Shown here: positions 7,325 through 11,926 of the stretch, in pieces
Numbering within the stretch: position 1 is the first letter of the stretch
Layout of the letters: the number at the start of each line of letters is the position of its first letter
Origin: GCA-002780795 sp964545385
GTDB taxonomy: Bacteria; Patescibacteriota; Microgenomatia; UBA1406; GWC2-37-13
Direction: 5' to 3'
NCBI GenBank assembly: GCA_964545385.1
Contig: CAZJFG010000021.1
Coordinates: 1-11,926 of the forward strand
Length of the DNA: 11,926 nt
Made by a program: the position numbers and the translations under genes
Notes under the pieces: generated by a model
What the model was told of the DNA's origin: nothing
Database searches by the model: none
Seen by the model: only the letters and a program-made list of their open reading frames with translations

Positions 7325-8947
7325 ATGGAGGAAGCCAAAGAAAAGCACCAAAAAAAAATAAGGCTTTCCAAATATACTTCCGCTCTGATCGAAAGCCTTA
7401 AACAAATTAAGCCAAAAATCAGACCTGATGATCTTTCCAAAATAACGGTTTCCCAAACTGTCACCTTCTTTGCCTTAGCTTATGAAAAGATTAGAAACGC
7501 CATGGAGTATCGCGAAGATCATCAAATCAGACGTGCGGCAATTGAGCGTATTGTTAAAAGGCTTCTCATGCTCAATCCTAGCGGTCATGATATGGCCGAC
7601 GGACTAATCCGCGAACTTTTGTGGGCCAGGTATTTTGATGCCGACTCCCTCGGCTCAAAAGATATTGAAAATACCCAACGCATTATCGACAAGTATATTT
7701 ACTTACTAAATATTCTTCTCCTCGGTCTAAGCGGTCAAAACCGAGACTTTATTTACAATTTCATCATAGACCTTTTAACATGTGAAATTGAAGAAAATCT
7801 TAACCCCGAAGGAACTCAAAAAAATGCCTGTTATACTTTTTTTGTCTACCAGGTTTTACGGAATAAAATAAAGCTTGAGGGAATTTCCGAAGATCAGAAG
7901 AATGCTTATTTTTTAGCAGCGGTTGAAAAGACTTTCCGCAGAAGCGACCGATCGTACCAAAGATACCACCTTTTTACCACTTTTTATAAACCCATATCAC
8001 AATATGAAAAGGAGGAATTGAAAGAATTTTCCGGTAAACTCCCAAAGATATTTGAGAAAATCGACGATATGATCAAAAATCCGTATGTCGAGCAACTGTC
8101 GCATTTTATTAAAAAACAATTACCGCCTTTTTTAATCCTTTTTTCTATCATCAAAGACAAGTTCGGCGATATAAACGAGATTTTGTCCGACAAAGAAAAA
8201 TTAAACAACGAAGTGGAGATTACCTGTCGTCAGAAGTATCAAGGATTGAAAAAACGCATAATGAACTTAAGTATAAGAAGTTTTATTTATATTTTTTTGA
8301 CTAAAATGATTCTGGCACTTATTCTGGAATTTCCCTTATCGCGTTATATCTATGGCGAAGTCAACTGGGAATCAATTTCCATAAACACTCTTTTCCCGCC
8401 TTTTTTAATGCTTTTTATTGTCGCCTTTTTTAAAATCCCAGGAGCTGAGAATACTCAAAAAATCCAGCAAAGAATAATTGAAATTGTCGATGCGGATAAA
8501 AGTTTTGAATCTTCCATCGCCTTTGTCCGGCGCCAACCTAAAGAAAAAAAACCGATTCTTGTTTTCGGTTTTACGGTTTTTTACTCATTAACTTTTTTGG
8601 TCACTCTGCTTTTGATTTTTGAGGTTTTAAATATGCTCAATTTTAACTTGGTCAGTCAAGTAATCTTTATTTTTTTTGTCTCTGTTGTAACCTTTTTTTC
8701 TTATCGCATCAAACAAGTTGCCAACGAATATTATCTTTCGGAAAAAGAGTCGATTTTTACACCTATCATTGACTTTTTCTTTATGCCCATTCTTTCCATT
8801 GGTAAGTTTTTTAGCCAGGAGATTTCAAAACTAAACTTTCTGGTCTTCTTCCTGGATTTTTTGATAGAAGCTCCGTTTAAGTTTATTTTTGAAATTATCG
8901 AAGAATGGATCTCTTTTGTTCACAAACGAAAAGAAGAGATTATATAA
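7325..8947 (+). CDS. Large multipass membrane protein of unknown function
   Basis: A 540-aa protein I cannot assign to a named family, though the architecture resembles conserved unknown proteins of CPR bacteria. Residues 1-315 are soluble, mainly helical and rich in Lys and Glu. They are followed by four likely membrane helices at about 318-340, 353-371, 410-434 and 442-462. The C-terminal part (480-535) has amphipathic, Phe-rich stretches that may lie along the membrane, ending in a charged tail (HKRKEEII). No enzyme motif is visible. The ATG is 2 bases after the phosphatase stop with no Shine-Dalgarno, suggesting coupled translation. It ends just before the DUF5667-like gene, whose promoter lies over its last codons. 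The two may act together at the cell envelope, which is only an inference from adjacency. Confidence 0.85.
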   Translation: MEEAKEKHQKKIRLSKYTSALIESLKQIKPKIRPDDLSKITVSQTVTFFALAYEKIRNAMEYREDHQIRRAAIERIVKRLLMLNPSGHDMADGLIRELLWARYFDADSLGSKDIENTQRIIDKYIYLLNILLLGLSGQNRDFIYNFIIDLLTCEIEENLNPEGTQKNACYTFFVYQVLRNKIKLEGISEDQKNAYFLAAVEKTFRRSDRSYQRYHLFTTFYKPISQYEKEELKEFSGKLPKIFEKIDDMIKNPYVEQLSHFIKKQLPPFLILFSIIKDKFGDINEILSDKEKLNNEVEITCRQKYQGLKKRIMNLSIRSFIYIFLTKMILALILEFPLSRYIYGEVNWESISINTLFPPFLMLFIVAFFKIPGAENTQKIQQRIIEIVDADKSFESSIAFVRRQPKEKKPILVFGFTVFYSLTFLVTLLLIFEVLNMLNFNLVSQVIFIFFVSVVTFFSYRIKQVANEYYLSEKESIFTPIIDFFFMPILSIGKFFSQEISKLNFLVFFLDFLIEAPFKFIFEIIEEWISFVHKRKEEII

Positions 8948-8948
8948 T
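8919..8948 (+). promoter_or_regulatory. Promoter for the DUF5667-like gene
   Basis: TTCACA at 8919-8924 (5 of 6 to consensus) and a perfect TATAAT at 8943-8948 are 18 bases apart, inside the end of the 540-aa gene. The -10 ends exactly 6 bases before the ATG at 8955. This also decides the start codon: an ATG at 8889 in the same frame would overlap the upstream gene by 59 bases and precede this promoter. Confidence 0.5.
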
Positions 8949-8954
8949 GAATAC

Positions 8955-9665
8955 ATGTGGAATAAAATCTTCAATATAGTCAGCTGGTTTATCTTCCTTA
9001 CTGCTTTTACTATTACAACAGTAGTTGCCATCTCACAAAACAGTATCCCTGGCGATAGGACTTATTTCATAAAAACGGCCTTTGAAAAAGTCGTGTTGTC
9101 AAGCTATCGGTTGTTTGATAAGGACACGGATTATGAAATTGACCTTACCAAAATCAGATTTAAAGAGTCACAGAAGGTTTTGAAGACTGCAAACGCCAGC
9201 GAAAGTTTGAAAAATCTTAATCTCCAAATTCTCTCAACAAGTGAAAATATAAAAAATATTGAAGATGCCGATAAAAAAACCGCTTACGCCAGAAAATATA
9301 CTTCTGCTCTTAAAGAAATGAAAACTCAGCTTGATTATGAAAAGGTCTCTATCGTCACATCATCAAATATAAATACTTCCTTTGCCGTGTCTTCTTCAGA
9401 TTCCTCATCAGGTGAAAAATCCGTCATAACCGACGACATCGACAATACAAGAAAGACAATAGAAGAGGTGATAAAAGATATTGAAGAAGAAATTCCTGAT
9501 GATAGACCAGATACCAGTGAATCTTCCTATATTATCCCAACGCTTGTACCAACGGTTAATATTGTAGATACCAGTACGAGCGGCTTTTCTGTAGAAGAGG
9601 AACTTTCTCCAACTCCGGAAGTGAAAAACATATCACAAACGCCAACTCCAACTGCTAAACCATAA
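8955..9665 (+). CDS. Membrane-anchored DUF5667-like protein
   Basis: Start chosen at 8955 (236 aa) because the N-terminus MWNKIFNIVSWFIFLTAFTI then forms a normal signal-anchor helix (residues 4-27) and a TATAAT lies 6 bases upstream. The following QNSIPGDRTYFIKTAFEKV (28-46) matches the SLPGDxLYxxK core that opens the DUF5667 domain, found in surface-exposed proteins. Then come charged helices (55-135) likely to form a coiled coil, and a low-complexity Ser/Thr/Asp/Glu/Pro tail ending in TPTPTAKP, typical of an extracellular spacer. The bulk is predicted to be outside the membrane. Function is unknown. A tRNA-Arg follows after a 76-base gap. Confidence 0.82.
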   Translation: MWNKIFNIVSWFIFLTAFTITTVVAISQNSIPGDRTYFIKTAFEKVVLSSYRLFDKDTDYEIDLTKIRFKESQKVLKTANASESLKNLNLQILSTSENIKNIEDADKKTAYARKYTSALKEMKTQLDYEKVSIVTSSNINTSFAVSSSDSSSGEKSVITDDIDNTRKTIEEVIKDIEEEIPDDRPDTSESSYIIPTLVPTVNIVDTSTSGFSVEEELSPTPEVKNISQTPTPTAKP

Positions 9666-9678
9666 TCTACCAACATAT

Positions 9679-9711
9679 CTTAAGAAAAACTTTGGTTTTT
9701 GGCTTTTTAAG
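9679..9711 (+). terminator. Weak hairpin after the DUF5667-like gene
   Basis: CTTAAGAA at 9679-9686 pairs with TTTTTAAG at 9704-9711 (one G-U), and an inner AAAAC/GTTTT pairing is possible. The stem is AT-only in large part, and the T-run is inside rather than after the stem. It could be a poor intrinsic terminator 13 bases past the stop codon. Confidence 0.25.
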
Positions 9712-9723
9712 TTTATGATACGG

Positions 9724-9729
9724 TATAAT
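9724..9729 (+). promoter_or_regulatory. -10 box of tRNA-Arg (TATAAT)
   Basis: A perfect TATAAT ends 12 bases before the first base of tRNA-Arg, giving a short 5' leader for RNase P removal. The best -35 candidate is TTGGCT at 9699-9704, with a long 19-base spacer. Confidence 0.5.
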
Positions 9730-9741
9730 ATGTTTAACAAC

Positions 9742-9813
9742 GCGCCCTTAGCTCAATGGATAGAGTACTGGTCTTCGGAACCAGGAATAGGGGTTCGATT
9801 CCTCTAGGGCGCA
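9742..9813 (+). tRNA. tRNA-Arg (anticodon UCG)
   Basis: Cloverleaf read by eye: acceptor GCGCCCT (9742-9748) pairs with AGGGCGC (9806-9812), discriminator A at 9813. The anticodon stem CTGGT/ACCAG encloses the loop CTTCGGA, with anticodon TCG at 9775-9777. The T arm AGGGG/CCTCT encloses TTCGATT. It would read CGN arginine codons, CGA directly. The CCA is not encoded (CAA follows the discriminator), so a CCA-adding enzyme is needed. Confidence 0.96.
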
Positions 9814-9816
9814 CAA

Positions 9817-9852
9817 TAAAAGTAACAAAATATACTTATTAATTTACTTTTA
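9817..9852 (+). repeat. 9-bp inverted repeat after tRNA-Arg
   Basis: TAAAAGTAA at 9817-9825 is the exact reverse complement of TTACTTTTA at 9844-9852, with an 18-base loop. The 3' arm is T-rich, so in RNA it could act as a weak terminator or 3' processing barrier for tRNA-Arg. It overlaps the palindrome at 9849-9861, so the two RNA structures exclude each other. Confidence 0.4.
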
Positions 9853-9861
9853 CAGTGTAAA
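9849..9861. promoter_or_regulatory. Operator-like palindrome before the GIY-YIG gene
   Basis: TTTACA-G-TGTAAA is a perfect 6-bp palindrome around one central base, ending 6 bases before the ATG at 9868. Its right half TGTAAA (9856-9861) falls where a -10 box would be by the spacing seen at other genes in the window. It could be a DNA-binding site or just AT-rich chance. Confidence 0.3.
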
Positions 9862-9867
9862 CACCAT

Positions 9868-10134
9868 ATGAACTGGTATGTTTATATAGTTGAAGCCCGC
9901 GATAGGTCCTTGTACACGGGAATTTCAACAGATGTTTCAAGAAGAATATATGAACATAATCATAATAATATAAAGGGAGCGAAATCCTTAAAGGGAAAAC
10001 GTCCGGTCCGGCTTGTTTACAAAGAGGAATTGCACTCGCAATCGGAAGCAAAAAAACGCGAGGCAGCAATAAAGAATTGGAAAAGAGAACATAAACTAAA
10101 ATTAATTAAAAAAGTTGACGGGTTTACCCTGTAA
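9868..10134 (+). CDS. Small GIY-YIG nuclease-domain protein (YhbQ/UPF0213-like)
   Basis: An 88-aa single-domain protein. The domain signature is YVYIVEARDRSLYTGIS at 4-20 (the GIY-YIG strands), with the expected Arg in DVSRRIYEHN (R25/R26) and the catalytic-type Glu in KKREAAIKNWKR (E65). Full-length members of this stand-alone group are 80 to 100 aa, so it is complete. Stand-alone YhbQ-like proteins have been linked to DNA nicking or repair, but the role here is unknown. It lies between two tRNA genes, and its stop codon is inside the 5' arm of the strong hairpin at 10126-10166. No Shine-Dalgarno precedes the ATG. Confidence 0.9.
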   Translation: MNWYVYIVEARDRSLYTGISTDVSRRIYEHNHNNIKGAKSLKGKRPVRLVYKEELHSQSEAKKREAAIKNWKREHKLKLIKKVDGFTL

Positions 10135-10166
10135 AATTCCGATAAATTTTCGGAATTTTACAGGGT
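10126..10166 (+). repeat. Perfect 17-bp hairpin spanning the GIY-YIG stop codon and tRNA-Lys 5' end
   Basis: ACCCTGTAAAATTCCGA (10126-10142) is the exact reverse complement of TCGGAATTTTACAGGGT (10150-10166), with a 7-base loop. The 5' arm holds the last Thr-Leu codons (in part) and the TAA stop (10132-10134) of the GIY-YIG gene. The last four bases of the 3' arm (GGGT, 10163-10166) are bases 1-4 of tRNA-Lys. There is no T-tract after it, so it is not a standard terminator. In a read-through transcript the four basal pairs would compete with the tRNA acceptor stem. Confidence 0.9.
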
Positions 10167-10235
10167 CCGTAGCTCAACTGGTAGAGCATCTCGCTCTTAA
10201 CGAGGTGGTTCGGGGTTCGAGTCCCCGCGGACTCA
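10163..10235 (+). tRNA. tRNA-Lys (anticodon CUU)
   Basis: Acceptor GGGTCCG (10163-10169) pairs with CGGACTC (10228-10234) with one G-U pair; discriminator A at 10235. The anticodon stem TCTCG/CGAGG encloses CTCTTAA, with anticodon CTT at 10196-10198. The T arm CGGGG/CCCCG (10211-10227) encloses TTCGAGT. It reads AAG lysine codons; a tRNA-Lys(UUU) must lie elsewhere. CCA is not encoded: the next bases are C and then the ATG of the methyltransferase gene. Confidence 0.96.
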
Positions 10236-10236
10236 C

Positions 10237-10785
10237 ATGCCAACTTTGATAATTTATTTTTTAGCTCTGTTTTTAGAGCTTATTTTTTTAGGCGGATTTG
10301 CAGTCATTATTTTTTCTTTAATTTACTCAACATTAAAAGGCGCGCCGTATGTACCAACATCAACAAGGCAATTAGATCTTATCCTTGAAAAAGCAAAGTT
10401 GAAAAAAAACCAGGTATTCCTTGAGCTCGGATGTGGTGACGGCCGAGTAGTGCGGACTGCGGTCAAAAAATATCACGTCAAAGGTATTGGCGTAGAAATA
10501 AACCCACTACTTTTTTTTTGGGCAAAATTATTGGCTAAATTTAAAAAAACCAATATTCATTTTTCCCGACTGGACATCGAAAGCCAAAATTTACCCGGAG
10601 CGGATATAATTTATATATTTCTTATGCCAAAATTGATAGAGAAAATTTCTCCAGAACTTCTTAAACAGCTTGAAAAAGGAACTCTTATAATTTCACATGG
10701 ATTCAAAATAAAAGCTCTTTCTAGATATCAAAGATTCAAGCTCTTCCAAAAACCATTTCCCACTTATTTTTACAAACTTACATAG
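10237..10785 (+). CDS. Membrane-anchored class I SAM-dependent methyltransferase
   Basis: A 182-aa protein with one N-terminal membrane helix (about residues 3-30), a GAPYVPTS linker (35-42) and a compact Rossmann-fold methyltransferase domain. SAM-binding motif I is FLELGCGDGRVV at 61-72, followed by the acidic end of strand 2 (GVEINP, E87). The catalytic face would be cytosolic, next to the membrane. The substrate is unknown; the GxPYVPT-linker plus ELGCGDGR layout is one I associate with CPR membrane methyltransferases of unassigned function. The ATG lies one base after the tRNA-Lys discriminator, so no separate ribosome-binding site exists and the mRNA would start at the AUG after tRNA 3' processing. 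A later start would cut the membrane helix. Confidence 0.87.
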   Translation: MPTLIIYFLALFLELIFLGGFAVIIFSLIYSTLKGAPYVPTSTRQLDLILEKAKLKKNQVFLELGCGDGRVVRTAVKKYHVKGIGVEINPLLFFWAKLLAKFKKTNIHFSRLDIESQNLPGADIIYIFLMPKLIEKISPELLKQLEKGTLIISHGFKIKALSRYQRFKLFQKPFPTYFYKLT

Positions 10786-10790
10786 CTAAT

Positions 10791-10819
10791 TTGACATTGC
10801 CTTAACTTTTCCATATCAT
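10791..10819 (+). promoter_or_regulatory. Consensus promoter for the glycosidase gene, leaderless
   Basis: TTGACA (10791-10796, perfect) and TATCAT (10814-10819, 5 of 6) are separated by 17 bases, in the 40-base gap after the methyltransferase gene. The -10 ends 6 bases before the ATG at 10826, so the predicted start of transcription is the A of the AUG or next to it. This is the best promoter match in the window. Confidence 0.65.
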
Positions 10820-10825
10820 TAAATA

Positions 10826-11410
10826 ATGAATAGAAAACTGTATGTTTTTCTCCTTTTTTTTGGCTTAATTGTTCTTAATTTAATGGTTATTTCCAAAATC
10901 AATGGCTTATATTCCAAAGAAAAACAGATAAATAAAATTCTGGCTGAAATTTCGTCCGTTGACCAACAGTTTAAGACAAACTCCGGTCCGTCGGGTCTTG
11001 GAAATTATAAAACAAATGTCGAGCTCTCTGACAATCGTGTGGCCAATTTAAAAAGTTTTTTTAGAAAATACAACTCGCCACTCTTTGACTATGCCGACCA
11101 TATCGTCGCAGTTTCTGACAAATATAAGTTTGATTACAGATTGTTGCCTGCCATTGCTATGCAAGAATCAAATCTTTGCAGATTCATACCTGAAGATTCC
11201 TACAACTGCTGGGGATGGGGTATATATGGTACAACCGTCACAAAATTCGATTCCTATGATGAAGCAATTGAGATCGTAGGCAAAGGCCTAAAGGATAATT
11301 ACCTAGATAATGGCTTGGTAACGGCGACAGCTATTATGGAGAAATATACACCTTCATCGCAAGGTAGCTGGGCCCGGGGAGTAAATACTTTTTTGCGAAT
11401 GCTAGAATAA
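10826..11410 (+). CDS. Membrane-anchored lysozyme-like muramidase/glucosaminidase
   Basis: A 194-aa protein with an N-terminal signal-anchor helix (about 5-24), a short helical spacer, and a lysozyme-fold domain from about 85 to the end. The core is DKYKFDYRLLPAIAMQESN (98-116), like soluble lytic transglycosylases and glucosaminidases, with likely catalytic Glu114. It is followed by NCWGWGIYG (127-135) and YDEAIEIVGKGLKDNY (144-159). C118 and C128 could form a disulfide outside the cell. The expected job is cutting peptidoglycan during growth or division. The gene has its own promoter and abuts the convergent DUF5660-like gene with no spacer. Whether it is a transglycosylase or an endo-glucosaminidase is not decidable here. 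Confidence 0.83.
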   Translation: MNRKLYVFLLFFGLIVLNLMVISKINGLYSKEKQINKILAEISSVDQQFKTNSGPSGLGNYKTNVELSDNRVANLKSFFRKYNSPLFDYADHIVAVSDKYKFDYRLLPAIAMQESNLCRFIPEDSYNCWGWGIYGTTVTKFDSYDEAIEIVGKGLKDNYLDNGLVTATAIMEKYTPSSQGSWARGVNTFLRMLE

Positions 11411-11926
11411 TTATTGTATTGATCTTGCGCTTGAAAGCTCTTGAGACATAGAGTATTGAGTTCCTTTTTTCTTGGATAGGCTTGCAAAAAGAGAACCTCT
11501 TTTTTTCTTCTTATTGATCATTGCTGAAAGCCAGGTTTTAGACTCACTGACTTTTTCCCGAAGAGTCTGCAACATACGTAAAACAATTTCAAGAAAACGG
11601 ACATGGTAAATGCCTGGCTTTTGTGGTAAAGACTCCATGGTAATTTTTTCAATGTCGACTACCTCAGCCATAAGCGCATTATCGGCTTTCTTTAGATATT
11701 CAACTTCCTTTTTAATCTGCTCTGTCAATTCTTTAATCTGTTTTTTAACAATTTCTTTTTCATAGTAATTGTTATAGTTGAAGATAGAAAATTCTTTTCT
11801 TTGTGGTTGTTTTTGTTTTTTTTCGGAAAATTCTTCTTTGTAGTTTTTGCCAAACAATTGTTCAAGAAGTGAACTTTGATCTAAACCAGAAGATTGGTCA
11901 TTGAAACTTTCGGCAGTATTTTGATT
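11411..11926 (-). CDS. DUF5660-like protein, 5'-truncated by the window edge
   Basis: The frame is open to the last base of the window, so this is the C-terminal 171 residues of a longer gene. The TTG at 11857 is an internal Leu codon, preceded by LLEQ in the same frame, not a real start. Residues coded around 11770-11640 form a charged coiled coil (KKQIKELTEQIKKEVEYLKK). A conserved-looking block follows: ITMESLPQKPGIYHVRFLEI, then SKTWLSAM, KKKKRGSLF and SKKKGTQYSMSQELSSAR at the end. I recognise this end as that of DUF5660 proteins, which I associate with Microgenomates. Function is unknown; the basic tail might bind nucleic acid or membrane, as a guess. Its stop codon directly abuts that of the glycosidase gene on the other strand. 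Confidence 0.82.
   Translation of the reverse strand, partial: NQNTAESFNDQSSGLDQSSLLEQLFGKNYKEEFSEKKQKQPQRKEFSIFNYNNYYEKEIVKKQIKELTEQIKKEVEYLKKADNALMAEVVDIEKITMESLPQKPGIYHVRFLEIVLRMLQTLREKVSESKTWLSAMINKKKKRGSLFASLSKKKGTQYSMSQELSSARSIQ

Noticed and set aside
8889..8954. Upstream ATG for the DUF5667-like gene
   Set aside because: It would overlap the 540-aa gene by 59 bases and put a charged stretch ahead of the signal-anchor; the ATG at 8955 has a TATAAT 6 bases before it.
10115..10148. Promoter for tRNA-Lys (TTGACG at 10115 with TAAATT at 10143)
   Set aside because: The spacer is 22 bases and the -10 is poor; an alternative TAAAAT at 10132 is only 11 bases away. Neither fits a normal promoter.
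11855..11857. TTG as start codon of the DUF5660-like gene
   Set aside because: The frame stays open for 23 more codons to the window edge with plausible coding sequence, so the TTG is an internal Leu.

Overview
The window looks like a piece of a small-genome bacterium of the Candidate Phyla Radiation (Patescibacteria), most probably Microgenomates. The reasons are AT-rich and very tightly packed genes, short versions of housekeeping proteins (RuvC 163 aa, a DNA polymerase III delta-like protein of 227 aa), proteins resembling the DUF5667 and DUF5660 families, tRNA genes with no encoded CCA, and an almost complete lack of Shine-Dalgarno sequences. UGA is used as an ordinary stop codon (for example at the ends of gpmI, pfkB and holA), which argues against the Gracilibacteria/Absconditabacteria code. 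The lineage is inferred from recognised families, not from a search.

Layout. Bases 1 to about 812 are the 3' third of a 23S rRNA (E. coli about 2038 to the end), with no 5S gene after it. Next comes ruvC (Holliday-junction resolvase), then gpmI (cofactor-independent phosphoglycerate mutase, glycolysis). On the minus strand lie a decayed radical-SAM gene of the spore-photoproduct-lyase-like family and an intact PfkB sugar kinase. A 105-base AT-rich imperfect inverted repeat separates pfkB from a plus-strand run: a DNA polymerase III delta-like protein, a phosphomannomutase/phosphoglucomutase, an inositol-monophosphatase-family phosphatase, a large multipass membrane protein of unknown function, and a membrane-anchored DUF5667-like protein. 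Then come tRNA-Arg(UCG), a small GIY-YIG protein, tRNA-Lys(CUU), a membrane-anchored SAM methyltransferase, and a membrane-anchored lysozyme-like glycosidase. At the right edge, on the minus strand, is the 3' part of a DUF5660-like gene that runs out of the window.

How the parts fit. The set is mostly core informational and central metabolic functions: ribosome and tRNAs, recombination, clamp loading, glycolysis and sugar-phosphate interconversion. Added to these are three cell-envelope proteins (the 540-aa membrane protein, the DUF5667-like protein and the glycosidase). There is no sign of phage, IS element, CRISPR array or toxin-antitoxin system.

The most notable signal is in the gene starts. 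At least four genes have a -10-like box placed 6 bases before the ATG, three of them with a plausible -35 at 17 to 18 bases, which predicts leaderless mRNAs starting at or next to the AUG. The methyltransferase ATG begins one base after the tRNA-Lys discriminator base, so tRNA processing would also leave a leaderless mRNA. The only clear Shine-Dalgarno belongs to the phosphatase gene, whose ATG abuts the stop codon of the mutase. A second striking feature is a perfect 17-bp hairpin that takes in both the stop codon of the GIY-YIG gene and the first four bases of tRNA-Lys.
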